Position numbers and translations under genes: made by a program
Shown here: in pieces, positions 39,111-51,257 of the stretch
Numbering within the stretch: position 1 is the stretch's first letter
Layout: each line of letters starts with the position of its first letter
The notes under the pieces: model-generated
Databases searched by the model: none
The model's input: only the letters and a program-made list of their open reading frames with translations
Told to the model about the DNA's origin: nothing
Assembly: GCA_963922205.1 (NCBI GenBank)
Contig: CAWUHX010000394.1
Location: 124,001-188,000, forward strand
Direction: 5' to 3'
DNA length: 64,000 nt
DNA from: Romanomermis culicivorax
Taxonomy: Eukaryota; Nematoda; Enoplea; Mermithida; Mermithidae

Positions 39111-39552
39111 CATCACTACGGTTTCAACCCTATTCAGCGAAACACACAAAAGCGAAACCCAAAATAGCGAGACTCGATACAGCGATTCTCAAAACAGCGA
39201 TGTCTCAAAACAGTGACTCTCGATACAGCGATGTCTCAATACAGCATCCTCAAAGTAGCGATGTCTCAATACGACAATTCTCAATACAGCGATTCTCAAA
39301 ACAGCGAACTCAGAACAGATTCTCAAAATAGCGAATTTTCAAAAAAATTATTTTTGAATAGATTGGAAAAATGGGGATTGGGTGGGGTAGACGTTTTGGC
39401 GCATGGCCTATTTGGTCCTCCATTTCGATTTGGTGGATGCTGGTTGTCACATATTTTGGCACGAATCGCTAGATTTCTCACATTATGGCTCTATATCATG
39501 TGTTTTCATGACATTTCAGCTTTTTATTCTGGTTTCTTTATTATTAACATAT

Positions 39553-39801
39553 CTATAGTCTTTTTTTATAAAATGCTTCCAAATTGAAAAATGACACAAA
39601 TCGGTACTGTCGTCAAAATCGTTAATATAGAGCTCTTGCTTTAAAATTTCTTACTCAAAAAAATGTTAAAGGTTAGCTCAGTATGCTCACAAATTTCCAG
39701 TCTTACATGATATATTGTTTATCAGAAAATCGTGAAAATCTGAAATACTACTTGCTTTCCACTTTCATTATTTGGAAGCATTTCAAGAAAAACAGACTAT
39801 A
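39553..39801 (+). repeat. Family L MITE, ends TATAGTCTGTTTTT
   Basis: Starts CTATAGTCTTTTTTTATAAA and ends TTTCAAGAAAAACAGACTATA, inverted ends of about 25 bp, with TTCCAAATTGAAAAATGACA inside. Nested in foldback element 2. Relatives at 55303-55512, 59531-59775 and 61775-62030. Ends in TA are compatible with a TA duplication (Tc1/mariner-like), but this is inference. Confidence 0.65.
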
Positions 39802-40509
39802 CATGCATGTTTTTTGTTTCTTTTTTCCCTTATTGACTTATTTCCTTTTATTCTCTTCTTATTTGAGCCACTTGTTGTTCTTTTTGTTCAATTTTTTCAG
39901 GTTGTGTACATCTGTTTTATTTTTTACGTTGTACTTTTTATTATATTATTTTATTTTTCGTTTCTTTATTATTTGTTTTTTATTTCGCATTTACTGCTTA
40001 ATTATTTTAATTATTTCATTTTATTTGTTTATTTCATTTTGTTTTACTGATTTCTTTGATTTAATTTTTTCTGCAATTAAGCTCCATATGAAAAAATTTT
40101 AATTTGGAATCCTTATGATAATTTTTTGTTCTTGTTTTCTTGTAAACGTTTTGCAAAAATATTTTTCTGATGTCCGCGTTTACTCCAAAGTGTAACGAAG
40201 AGTGAAATTTTGTAAGATCTCATTTTTCCGACTAATGTAAAAAAAAGATGTTTTTCATTTCTGTACAAATAGGTTTTCTTTTGCTGCAATTTCAGTTACT
40301 TTCGTTAAGTACTTTGTTTTCGTCTTTTTCTATTGTTTAACCGTCATTCCGAGAAACACCAAAAATCTAATAATTACAAAAATATCCAACAATCGGCCTG
40401 TGCACACAGCAGGGCCCTTTTCGATAATCCACATAAAATTATGCAAAAGCCCAAATGTATGCAAAACACGAGCTGTGCATGCTCACATGTGACAATCTAC
40501 AGTAACCGC

Positions 40510-40690
40510 ACAGTATGGCACCTGTGCACTGGGATGGGCGGTCCAAAAGACTGCCCAATTTTGATTGGTTCCACGACTACGTCCATATGGATAGTCAACA
40601 CGAGAATCGAGGAGATTCTCATTCTTATTCTTCGACGACTTTCGGTTCTCACGCTTACGTTTTGGGAACCATTTTTTCGAGCGTAGGGTC
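40510..40690 (+). other. Possible captured exon fragment, unknown protein
   Basis: An open frame reading DWFHDYVHMDSQHENRGDSH then SYSSTTFGSHAYVLGTIFSS is followed by GTAGGG, a possible donor. Codon choice (TCG, CGA, TCT) resembles that of the real exons here and contrasts with the AT-rich surroundings. It lies inside foldback element 2. I recognise no family. It may be a captured host exon or chance. Confidence 0.25.
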
Positions 40691-41995
40691 GTCCCTACAA
40701 CACTGCAATTGTCGACTTTTCAAGCGCCAGGGAACCTGCCCTACGGCCAACGACAATTGGATCGTCACCCTTTGCTCACCTTTGGGGCTTTTGCATCGCA
40801 TACAGTATACCCGTGTAATCGCCCGCAACTTTTCTTTTGACTATCGGAACGACAGACGTTTTAACTGGAACTTAATTTCGTGTAACTATTCAATTTGTTA
40901 TTTATTTTAAATATTAAAATATCCAAAAGCCCCCCCCCTTTTCGCATTTCAACGTCACATCGGCGTGACAAAAGGCTCACTGTCACTTATCGCGCGAATC
41001 TATCCTCGCTTCGCGCGAGCGAAGGTAGCGAGTATAGAATCTAGCGATGGCGCGATATCACCAGCGGCACGTTAGCTTACTGCGGCAATTTTAATTTTTT
41101 TAGAAATAGTAATTTTTCACCAGTTCAAAGTGGTTTTGTTTTCGATTCATATTATACTTTCAAATTATTGGAAAAAGCCTAAATAATATTTATTATATAG
41201 CACACAACGAACTATAAAAACGAAAAATTGGTTGAATTTTCGATATTCCCTACACCAAAATTTTTCAAGAGTTGATACTCCGACGTCAAAGATGTCAAGG
41301 AAAAAAAGTTTTTCAGAAATTAGGGTAATTAAAACAACACGGATGATGAAAAGAACAAAATAAAATTGAGATTTTCAAAAATCCTAAATTTTAAGAGAAT
41401 TTTCAAACAAAATCAGTCGGGCAGATGCAGACCAGCAATAAATTTGATTAAAATCTCCAAATAAACATTAATATTACAGAAAACGGGGATGAAAATGGAC
41501 AGAAATTAAAAATTTGACCTTCTTCGCTCGAAGGGATATCGCTAGTTTAGAAAATTTTCTATCCTCGCGATGAGCGAAACGCGATACAGTAAACTTATCT
41601 TTCCATCGCGCATAGAACTTTTTGCTGTATCGAGATTCGCTCTTTGTTTTGAGAATCGCTGTATTGAGACTTAGCTATTTTAAGTGTCGCTGTATTGGCG
41701 ACACGCCATTACTACCACGGAACTATTGCAACATCACACAATAGGCTACATATGTTATGATAAAAATAACATGCTTTCATGATTCTTGAAAATCCTGATA
41801 AGAGATCAAATAAATGCAGTAAGAGAATATATACGACAAAGCGCACTACACGAAGAGAGGCGCAGAGCTATTCCGAATGTGTGAATTTCTTTTATCGGGA
41901 ATACAACAAATAATTCACAAAAGAAAATTCAGTCACAAATAATAACAGAATCGTTTCAAATAACCAAAAAACTAAACGCGAAATTGAAAAAATAA

Positions 41996-43577
41996 CTAAA
42001 ATTCTAGCTTCAATTTTAAAAATTCTTTCAACGAATCGATATTCCATCCTTCGATATTAACGGATTGTTCGACTTGACCGTCGTCGTTTAGAAAATTCAA
42101 TTTGGGCAACGCGCCGGGTTTATGAACGTGTTCCAAACCCGACCAAATTTTAAAATCTTTCGAATTGATGAAATCTATTAAATTAAAGGGAAATAAAATT
42201 ATTTACAATTGAATAAAAAAATAAACGTCTATGAAAAATGAATCGAATTATACACAAAATAATAAAACAAATAAATTAATTAGCTGAAAATTGAAGTTTT
42301 TTAAAAAGGGTGGAGAAGGTTCATGGAATTTTATATCAAGATACTCACCGGTGATATGAGGAAACATTCCGAATTTACAACGACACATAACTAGTTGTGC
42401 ACGATTGTATTTCTAAAAAAACAATTTGCATTATTAATCCAACAGTCCATTTAGAATACAAATTAAGAAACTGACGAACTTTTAAAAAATATTTTATCGA
42501 CTCGATGAGTGAAGTTTAGAATATTTATCCTACGAGAAGAAAGAAGATTTCCAAAAATTTTGATTGACACTAAGCTTTTTCTATCTCAACCTTCTCACAC
42601 GCATGATCTAACACATATTTGATTTTTCATAATTAAATAGCAGTAAAAGATTTTAATAGCTTCATATGTAATTTCAATATTTTTGTTATAGGAAAATATG
42701 ATAATTCAATTAAGAACAACGAGTTTTAGGAAAATATTATTGCACATAATGAATGAACCGCGTACATATCCTATTTCTCAAGCTTTTAAATTGTTTACAA
42801 TGATAAAATATAAACACTATAAACAGTCTATAAAACATTTCAGAATAGAAAAATATGATAAAGTTTCCGATTTTCTAATTTTGGTTTAAAAAACATACTT
42901 GTTTAAGTTTAATCACTCAGTAATTTGATTTGATTTACTAGACAACTGCAGTTTCCAAACGCGAATAGAAATTTTTGGGTAATTGCGATACTAATTAAGA
43001 TAGTTTCCAACAGTTTTCCCAAATAAAATCCCCGTTTTCCAGGTCATTTTCCAAAAATTTTCAGACCAGAAACAGGCAGTAATTGATACGTATAAAATGG
43101 TAAATGATTTGTTCATCAGAAGCTGTGATATAGACGTTATAAAGCACATAAGATAATAAAAAATATTATCAAATCGATTTTAAAATATTTTAAACTCATT
43201 TCCAGCTGAGCGATTTATAGGCTCAACAAATTTTTTTCCGACTTTAAATAATTTAATTCCAACCGCCGTATTTTTTCTGTCTCGGTAACAGCTCATTTTC
43301 CGTTAAGGAACTCACTGTTTTTAAAGTTTCTTTGTTCAGAATCACTCTTTTTTCCACATTTTTTAAGAATGATAATTCTTAGTTCATAAACATTACTTAA
43401 TCTTACCTTTTCTTCTTGACTAGCGGGAGTTGAACAACATTTTTCGCAGGTGGATTTTAAAGCGTCCAATTTCCATCGATATAATTCTTGGCAACCGTCG
43501 CACGTTAAGGCGGGCGTGAATCCGTGAGGTCGACAGGCGTCTTCGTCGAAAATGAAGTCGGCGAAAAGTGTACAAAT
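41996..43577 (-). CDS. SELENOF: SELENOF (Sep15), cysteine form, 5' exon missing
   Basis: SELENOF is an ER-lumen thioredoxin-like oxidoreductase that binds UGGT and acts in glycoprotein quality control. Three minus-strand exons join in phase: 43577-43407, 42412-42349 and 41996-42174. The first has DEDACRPHGFTPALTCDGC and KSTCEKCCS, the Cys-rich UGGT-binding region. The second has QLVMCRCKFGMFPHITG, the redox site of vertebrate CGU(Sec)K type. The third has LNFLNDDGQVEQSVNIEGW and ends KLEF-stop. The Sec position is TGT (Cys), so the site is C-R-C, and neither UGA recoding nor a SECIS is required. The signal-peptide exon upstream of 43577 was not found; introns are 173 bp and about 1 kb. Confidence 0.92.
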
Positions 43578-44940
43578 CTAAATAAGCAAAATACGCACTG
43601 CATGCAAAAGCTTGTATTCACAAAATTTTTTTGCCTTTCTGAATGTAGAAAAAGACGTGTGGAATGAGCATTATTACTAATAATTTAGTCATTCATCATT
43701 AAGCAGTAGACAAAACTTGGAAGGTACTCAGCCTGGCCACTCGCCAGGGAAGATATAACTGACAAGAGAAATCTACCAGAATGCTAAAATTGAAAAAAAA
43801 CAAAAACAAAAAATTAAGGTTCAAATATTAAAAAAGATATTTCTGACTGATCTCGACAAGATCTATTCACTGTTGCCTACCGTTGTTACGTTTTTGAAGA
43901 CAAATAATCTAATCGCCTGAAATAAAGTACGTTCTCGCTCAAACTTCTCAAACTGAAAAACTCAAAAAAACTAAATTTTGAAAGGCGAGTTTTCGCTAGC
44001 CCTGGAAAAAGAATACGGTTGTAGGAAACTAGAAATCATAGTACGCATAAGGCTACAAAACTTTTACGGTTTCACTAAAATAAATATTTTTCATTTGGAG
44101 AATAGAGGACAGAAATCCGCAAGGTCAGGTATTCAGATAGGGATAGAGTTAAAAATTCGCGGAAGTAGTGTAGCTAAATGTCCACTAAACACGCTATTTT
44201 TCCGGAGGTTAGGCAATCACTCACTGAGCAATTTTTCGAACTGGGGGTAGCAGCAATATTCTCCTCATACTCCTCCCTGTGGGGCAGTCTGATGGAGGAC
44301 AATATTTTCATCTAATGCATTCAGTTTTTCCTCGAATGAGGTCTTTGAAGATTTTAGTTTTATTCGATCAAGATCTCAAAATTTTCTGGCGCTCAGTGCC
44401 GGGTCATCCTTATAACAGTCATTATTTTTCAACAGGAACAGCCGTTACCATGTCCCCCTGACTTATCAATTACCTTACAACATTTTTATCGACTGAAGTA
44501 TGTCATGTCTTTGTTTAATCGTTAATCTTTGGCATTTTGTTAGAATTTTAACGTGGGCTTTTCTCCATGAAGTTTTCCGTTGCTCGAAGTTTTCCAAACG
44601 TTGTAAACGTAAATTTTATTTAGAAAACGATAAAAACATCGTTCTAGACTAAAAATTTAAAGCTTCTATTTAGGGAATAATTACTAAGAATTAGGGAAGA
44701 ATTGTTAAGAAGATTCATTCCCCAACATTTTAGATTATAAAAATTCGAAACGTTTTCCGGTGCAAAATTAAATCTGCAATTCGAATCACAGAAATGTCAG
44801 CAGCAGTTAAATTCCTTGGAAGTCAATCGCTATTATGCTTTTCATCGTTGTATAATCTCTATTTTGTCGTCTGTTAGCACTGTCTGACTTAATTTCTAAC
44901 TAAATTTTTTGTCTTTTCCTCATTTTAATGAAATACTGAT
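43578..44940. other. Region upstream of SELENOF exon 2; one repeat, no exon identified
   Basis: The missing SELENOF 5' exon should lie here or further right. The only assignable piece is a family D copy at 44108-44295. A GGCGCTCAGTGCCGGG hairpin word follows at about 44385. Confidence 0.4.
44108..44295 (+). repeat. Family D dispersed repeat, copy 3
   Basis: Shares AAGGTCAGGTATTCAG, GTGTAGCTAAATGTCCACTA and CCTGTGGGGCAGTCTGATGG with copies at about 15.0 and 17.5 kb. Confidence 0.65.
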
Positions 44941-44957
44941 TTCTGGAACGTCAGAAT

Positions 44958-45217
44958 CATACATGCACATAGGGGGTAGGGGGGGTAAACCCCCATACCT
45001 GAGACCCTGGCCACCCGCTCCTGACCAAAAAAAATCGTCAAACACCCCCCCTGAACCTTTTCCAAGACAAGTTTTTTGATGATTCTTATGCATATTGTGT
45101 ATGAAAAACAGGCTTGCAAAACTTTTTTTTTGTTTTTTTGCTCACCCACCCCCCATACCCCCTTGGAAAAAAGTCCATGGACCCTCACCCCTGGAAAATT
45201 CTTGCTGTGCATGTCTG
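44958..45217 (+). repeat. MITE family A, copy 3, perfect 8-bp duplication
   Basis: Starts CATACATGCACATAGGGGG and ends TTGCTGTGCATGTCTG, an inverted pair. It is flanked by GTCAGAAT on both sides (44950-44957 and 45218-45225). This is the best-preserved family A copy and supports hAT-type integration. Confidence 0.8.
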
Positions 45218-45939
45218 GTCAGAATGCTTTAATAACAATGATTAATTAAGTCGAAAATAATATGTCGTAAATATAAAGAATAAATATACGTGAAAGGCGT
45301 AACATCTAAAGAAATTAGCGAATTAAGTTACACCTCTAAGAAAGGTATCAAATTTACTCTTGAAGGATATCAGAAAAGTTTGAGTAAACTTCCGAAATGC
45401 ATAAAGCATTTGCAGCCACTATATGAGCGTTTTTTAAAGACAAGAAAAAATTCAAAGTTTGGTCGTCATTGTTCCTTTCCCCAAATCGGGTTATTTTAAG
45501 GAAAAAATTCGGAAATGTGGAGAAAATTTTAGGTACGGTATGGTTCACATGTGCGAAAACAAAGTTTATTCGCACACAGCAACCGAATTTCATAATCCTT
45601 TTTGACGTTTTGTTATGATTAGAAAATTACTGGCTCCAGATATATTAGAATGTTCAATCAAGCTCAAAAACATAAATAAAGCATCTCTCGAAATTTTTGA
45701 ACGGAAAAACAACTAACGCCAAAATAGGGGAAATATGGTTTAAATCTTTCGCCGAATGGCGAAAAAATTACGGTCATCAATTTTTGCAGAAGAATAAGCT
45801 GGAATAAATACATTTTTCGACGTTTTAGAAGCCGTTTTTTTGTTTAAATTAAGCGACGTTGTTAATTTTAGAGCCAACAACAAAAAATTTCCCTGTGCAA
45901 CCAAATTTTCCCCATGTTGTACATTGCAACGTGGTCTGT

Positions 45940-46100
45940 GCAGAAAACCCCGGGCTGAGAAGCTATCTAGCCGTGTTATCTAAACAGCCACGCGGCTATC
46001 TAGCCAAGAAAAGTACATTTTGACTCAGTGCGGCAATCTAGCAACCGGCCAAAAAACTCTGTGCGGAAATATTCAAAGAAAAAAGGTGTATGGTGTATAA
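45940..46100. repeat. Word-rich stretch, GGCTATCTAGCC
   Basis: Several GCTATCTAGCC-type palindromic words with AGCAACCGGCC at irregular spacing, in the style of the foldback arms but too short to define an element. Confidence 0.35.
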
Positions 46101-47533
46101 AAGTTTGAGCATAACGCCGGGCTAAACTATTTTATAGATGCACTAAAATCAGTATTTTTCAGTTCTTGCATGAAAATCTGAGCATTTGGAGGATGACATT
46201 AAAACACATTTTCATCTGCAGTCGGTTCCAAGAAAGTGTCTCTCGCGCGAAAATTTGCTATGTCTCTCGATTTTTGCTCTGTTTTGGCTCTACGAGAGAC
46301 AAAAGACGGAAATTGGATTCCACGAAATTGTCTCTGACAGAGAGATGCTCTAAGAACTGGCTCTCTTGGAGAGCGGCTCTGTGAAATGGCTCTACAAGAG
46401 ACAGTTTAGAGCCAAATAGGTTCCACGAACCAAAAAAAGTTCTCACGCGAGCAAGAGCAGAGCCATAAGTTGCAAGCTTGCTAGGATCGCGAAAGTCGCG
46501 AAAGAGAGGAGCATAGCTCCTCTCTTTCGCGATTTTTTCCCCGTACGGCAGAAAATTTTTTTTTTATTTAGCATTGTAGATTCAAAAATTGACATTTTTG
46601 TTCAAAATGGAGCGCCGAAGACACAGTAAAACGACATTTTTTACGGAAGGGGTCATCGATTGCCAGAAATTACCTCAGGAACGGAGACAATAAAGAAAAT
46701 AAATCGATTTTTTTGGACTAAAAAGTTCACAAATCACCTCAAAAAGTAGTTTTCATCTACAAAAACCATGAAAAAACGACGACCCAAAAAATTGACGTTT
46801 TGACCTTTTTTGCTTGAGAAAACACGATTTTTCAACACACAACTTTACCATTTTCGACAGTTTTTTCCCGAATTACCTGCCAAACAATTGCCATTTTAGT
46901 TGATTTTTTTCTTCAAAAATTAACATTTTTACCAAGAAATTGATCTTTTTAATCGCATTGTGAGAGCTCCGGACCGTTGAGTAAACGATCAAAGCCATTT
47001 TTAGAGGGATGGAGTTGACAACTTTCTGAAGTCAAGAGGAGGGGGTCACGCAGTGCTCAAAAATTCGTTTTTTTGACCAAAAAATGGACAAATCATGCCC
47101 TTGATCAATTAATTTTTACTCTAAAAATAATACTGAACATCATTTCGGCGTTAAGCGCCGGAAAAAAATTTCTCCAAGAAAGATGTATTTTTGGTCGATT
47201 TCCGGCCTGTCAACAGCTGGAAGTTGGGGGAGAGAGTCGTCGACAACTGCATATACGATTTAAAATTTTGGGGGACATTTTTGACCATTTTTGTAGAGAA
47301 ATAACTATTAAGTGCCAGAAAAATAACTTTTCTGACCTTCTCGTTCAGAAACCATCATTCTCGACCGGAAATCTGACATTTTTGAAAGTTTTATGTTCGA
47401 GAAAGGACCACATTCTACTAAAAAGCTGACATTATCGATTGTTATTTATACGAAAATTTATATTTTGCATAGGAAAATTGATGTTTTCTAGGTTTTTTTG
47501 TTCAAAAACATACCGGTAATTGGAGGGAGTTAG

Positions 47534-48911
47534 TAGGGATGGGCCGGATCGACTTTTTTGGCGACAGCGGATCCGGATCTTGAGGAACAGATCCGACCGG
47601 ATCCGGATCGGATCTTTCAATAAGTATATGTACTATGTCTAATTTGTCTAAAATTGAGTTGTATGAATTTATATTCATTGGTGTCAATAGATTAATAGAT
47701 TATAAATGATTGAAATGTTCGTTTATTGAAATAGTTAACATGTACTAATTAGTAATTTTCATTCATTAAATTGTATTCATGCTTAGATTAATATTGGTTT
47801 CATCAGAAAATAAATGAATAGAAATGGATACTTTTTTCAGAAATTATGGATTCAAGTTCTTCTTTCACTAGCAGAGTGTGGGACTACTTCACAGTGTCCC
47901 CAGATGATGAAGAAAAGGCAAAGTGCAATAAATGCAGAATCCAGTTATCCAGAAAAGGTTGTGCTACTGGATGTCAGAGAAAACATTTGGAGAGGAAACA
48001 TATGGCAATTGCGGCTAAATCAAAAGAAGATAATGAAAATATAAGTAATTGTGGAACGAATTGCTACTAGTATAGTCATGTTAGAAAATTAATTTTTGTG
48101 TTTTCTTTAAAGATAGCCAGAAAACTGAACCTAGCAACTCAAAAACCAAATTAGAAACTTAAATCTCAAACGTCTCTGGACAATCGCTTCATGCAGAAAG
48201 TAAACTTGAATTAGCACCGGCGAAAAGTGTCCCCTATGGACAGCTAGTCAGTGGTGCTGGTCAAATTTATGACCCTACCAAAAATTGTTTGAAGGGTGGT
48301 ACTGTTGAAAAATTACTGTTTCTCAAGTATAATTTTGCTACCATTGCAGTATTTTTGTATAAGCCTCTTTGTACCTGTACAAAGATCGGCCACAAAGTCT
48401 TTGTACGAAGAAATTTTTTTTGTACACTGAAAAAACCATGATCTTTTATGTATTTTCGAACAAAGTTTCTTCCCAATAGCACTCGAGTTCCCGTCTTACA
48501 AATTAAGAAAATATACTCATAACTTTCATAAATCTGAAAAACTTCAAGTTAAACCTGAAATTTCTGAAAATTAGTTTCATGATGCTTCTCAATTTAAACT
48601 CGGCTTCATGTTTAAAATTAAAATTGCAAAAAAGTTGAAAAAATAGATTTTGACGTTCTGAAATGGGCCAAAATTCGCCTTTTCCATACAGGAGGACCGC
48701 CAACATTTTTTTCTTTACTGGAAATTTTTTCTCCAGAAAGCACGATTTGTAGAAAAATAGTATTGCAAAGAATTATAAAATCCGGCGCGAAGCGCCGGAA
48801 AATTTTTGGTGTTTTCTAATACTGCAAAATTTTATGTGAATAATAATGAATAAAGATCCGATTATGACCGCATCTTAATCATTGACAACAGCGGATCCCG
48901 ATCCATCTCTA
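47534..48911 (+). mobile_element. hAT element with BED zinc finger, perfect 8-bp duplication
   Basis: Ends TAGGGATGGGCCGGATCGAC and, from the right, TAGAGATGGATCGGGATCCG, the TAGGGATG-type ends known from hAT elements. Flanked by GGAGTTAG at 47526-47533 and 48912-48919. The BED exon lies near the left end. The catalytic domain is absent, so this is an internally deleted copy; the rest (about 48260-48870) is family H repeat sequence also present at 57220-57880. Confidence 0.85.
47846..48070 (+). pseudogene. BED-type zinc finger exon of a hAT transposase
   Basis: A 74-codon frame reads SRVWDYFTVSPDDEEKAKCN then KCRIQLSRKG and HLERKH, the BED finger pattern (aromatic pair, C-x2-C, H-x4-H). After a possible intron, about 48170-48215 reads QTSLDNRFMQK, the short linker that usually follows BED fingers in hAT proteins. 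No RNase-H fold follows, so the gene is broken. Confidence 0.8.
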
Positions 48912-48929
48912 GGAGTTAGTCATCCCCAA

Positions 48930-49130
48930 CTTGGTCAAACCTATACCCAACACCCCGCCCCAAACTCGGAAAAATTGAGAAAAAAGTGATTCTTTTGGTA
49001 TTTTTTGGGAAAATTTTCGAACTTTTTTTTTACTTTTTTCGACCCCCCTTCAATTTTGAAAATTTCGGAACGCCACCCCAAAATTTGGGTTTACCCTCTC
49101 CCCCAACTGGTCGGACCTCTTACAGGTATG
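48930..49130 (+). repeat. Family K dispersed repeat
   Basis: CAACTTGGTCAAACCTATACC start and CCCCCAACTGGTCGGACCTC end, same order as the other family K copies. Confidence 0.6.
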
Positions 49131-49149
49131 TTCAAAAAAGGCCATTTTT

Positions 49150-49605
49150 TCACCGAAATTAAAGTTTCCGACCGTTTTTTGTTCCGAAACAGAATTTTGT
49201 GCAGAAATTTCTTGACGGTTTTTCGGAAATTACCAGTTCCTGCCAAAAAATGATAATTTTGACCGTTTTTCTGGTTCAATAATGTCCCTATTCCACGAGA
49301 AATTTTCACTTTTAACCAAACCTGAATGTTTCCTAGCAAAGATTGACAATTGTCATCATTTTTTGTTCGAAAGTCACGATTTTCTAGCAAAAGTTGATAT
49401 TTTCAACTGTTTTTCGTTCCAAAATCATTATATTCCAGTAGAAAATTTCACATTTTTGACCGTTTTCTATTCAAAAATGAGCATGGTCTACTAAAATCAA
49501 AATTTTTTAACCGTTTTTTGTTAAAAACTCACCGTTTTCAACTAAAAGTTAAAATTTTTCAGCATTTTCTGCTCTAAAATCAATATTTTCCATCGAAAAA
49601 TTAAA
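49150..49605 (+). repeat. Minisatellite, ~58-bp units
   Basis: About eight diverged units of the form GACATTTTTGACCGTTTTTT, then GTTCAAAAATCA, then a TTTTCTAGCAAAA block. Related units occur at 46690-47510 and, singly, inside family C repeats. Confidence 0.65.
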
Positions 49606-49953
49606 CCACTTATTTTATAAATATAGCCGTATAGAAAATTAGCATAAACACAGAAACGCACGCAAAAATTGTTTTAAATGAAGAGGAGAGATAAAAACTT
49701 TATCAGGGAAGCGCTAAAGTGTCAAAATTGACGTAAATTTTTATCACAGCGCTGTCTCTCTTTTTGCTCTAATCGTGCTCTCTTTTTGGCTCTCGTGAGC
49801 AAGCTCGCGAGCACATTTGTGGAACGGATTTCCATAGCCAACTCAGAGCCGTCTCTCGAGAGACTATCTCAGCAGAGCCAAAAAACTGGCTCTGTCTCTG
49901 CTCTAAACTAGCTCTCGGAGAGCAATATTCATGGAACCGGCTGCTGATGTATT

Positions 49954-51257
49954 CAGTGTTTTTTTTGCACCGTGCAAAACTTTTTTTTCAGGTTTTTTGC
50001 ACCGTGCAAAAAAATATCAAATGTGAAAAAAATTTGGTGTTTTCATATAGAAAAGATGCATTTTGGTGCATTTTAGTAGGTCCAAATCTCAAAATTTTTC
50101 GGCGCTTCGCGCCGGGTATAAATTTAATATCATTATTATTTATTGTCAAGCTCAGGCGCGGCTTTTAGCATGTCTAACTTCACTTATCACTAATTTTTCA
50201 TAGTTTTCATCGTCTTGAACGTATTATTTCATGTCTAATTGGCAATCTCCAATATATCATTATATTTGATGAAGATCTCCATTTTTCCTCCATACGTTTT
50301 TGGAGAAAGATCAACACATCAATTTGGTGCATTTTAGAAGGTCATAATGTCGAAATTTTCCGGCGCAACTTTAATATCATTATTATGTGTTACATAGCTC
50401 AGACGCGGCTTTCATAATGTGTACCTCCACATATCATTTAAGGTATAATAGTTTTCATCATCCCAAACGTATTATCTCATGTTTTAAACAGTAATCTTCA
50501 ATATTATCTTGATATTTAATGAAGATTCACAGTTTTTCCTTGTAACATTTTTTGAGAAAGATCAATACGTCAAGTCTCTAAACTTTTAGAAGCGATTATT
50601 CCTTTCTTAACGTAAAATCAATTCAGAAGCTTCATGGAAGTAGTTTTCGGAAATTCCTACACTTCCACTCATATCATTTCGGCCAAGTTCATGAGAGTCG
50701 ACGAATAAATTACTGGTTTTAAAATTTTTCAAATAATAAAATTCTAAAAATTACGACTTTTAAACACAAAATTTGAATCTAATTCGTGAAATAAATGTTT
50801 GGAAAATTGATTTTGCTGCGTCGGCGAATGTCAATAGACGAAAAATTTTTCTATCTTTTTTGGGGCTTTTACTTGTCATCATAGAGGACTTAACCATCGA
50901 TTTATCATCTAATGCAAATTCATTATGCTACTAGACAGTTTTATATAAAATTTGTTTCACAACAATGCTTGTAAATTAGACTTGAAACTCGAAAATTTCA
51001 ATTTTTTGCTAAATTTTAATGTTTGAAGTTATAAGTAAAATTTGAAAATTACGCTGATTTGGTTTAGTCTTTCGCCATGGCGTAGAATAACACAGGATAC
51101 TTATTTATTACAAATGAAATATTGGCTGCTGTTTGTACATGTGCAAATGAGTCATGTACAAAAAAACCTGTTTATAGTACAAAAAAAATTTTGGTGTGCA
51201 AAACTTTTCTGGTGATTTTTTTGCACTGTGCAAAACAGCTCGTGCAAAAAAACACTA
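49954..51257 (+). mobile_element. hAT-like element, word GCAC/GTGC, 8-bp duplication
   Basis: Starts CAGTGTTTTTTTTGCACCGT and ends GTGCAAAAAAACACTA. Flanks GATGTATT (49946-49953) and GATGCATT (51258-51265) agree at 7 of 8. Subterminal words TTGCACCGTGCAAAA lie at both ends. The body is shared with 25378-26566, including CGGCGCTTCGCGCCGG and CTCAGGCGCGGCTTTTA; a roughly 300-bp stretch of it is duplicated in tandem (about 50030-50340 and 50325-50600). Confidence 0.75.

Larger units (their letters stand above)
39120..41706. mobile_element. Foldback-like element 2, arm word TCTCAATACAGCGAT, 9-bp duplication
   Basis: The left arm (39120-39345) is a roughly 15-bp tandem array of ACAGCGATTCTCAAA-type units. 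The right arm (about 41618-41706) carries the same word inverted (GAGAATCGCTGTATT). Outer ends GGTTTCAACCCTATTCAGCG and, from the right, GCGTGTCGCCAATACAGCG pair imperfectly. Flanks CATCACTAC (39111-39119) and CATTACTAC (41707-41715) agree at 8 of 9, read as a 9-bp target duplication. The interior holds a family L MITE, a T-rich stretch and a codon-like island near 40.5-40.9 kb. Confidence 0.7.
46207..49945. mobile_element. Foldback-like element 5, arm words CTCTCGAGAGA and TGGCTCT
   Basis: The left arm (about 46207-46470) and right arm (about 49735-49945) are inverted: both, read inward, start with an AGYCGGTTCCA-type end, then carry GAGAGAC, TTTTGGCTCT and GCTCTAA words. Inside lie tandem ~58-bp units and the BED-hAT insertion. 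A hAT-like element begins right next to the right end (duplication GATGTATT), so the outer flank is disturbed and no 9-bp duplication was recognised. Confidence 0.5.

Noticed and set aside
41700-41995. SECIS element downstream of SELENOF
   Set aside because: The codon is Cys, and I saw no convincing SECIS core; none is needed.
43578-45600. Signal-peptide exon of SELENOF
   Set aside because: Candidate ATG frames on the minus strand either lacked a donor in phase 0 or lay in repeats.
46207-49945. A 9-bp duplication for foldback-like element 5
   Set aside because: Tested left and right flanks, also after removing the adjacent hAT-like element, and found no match of more than about 5 of 9.
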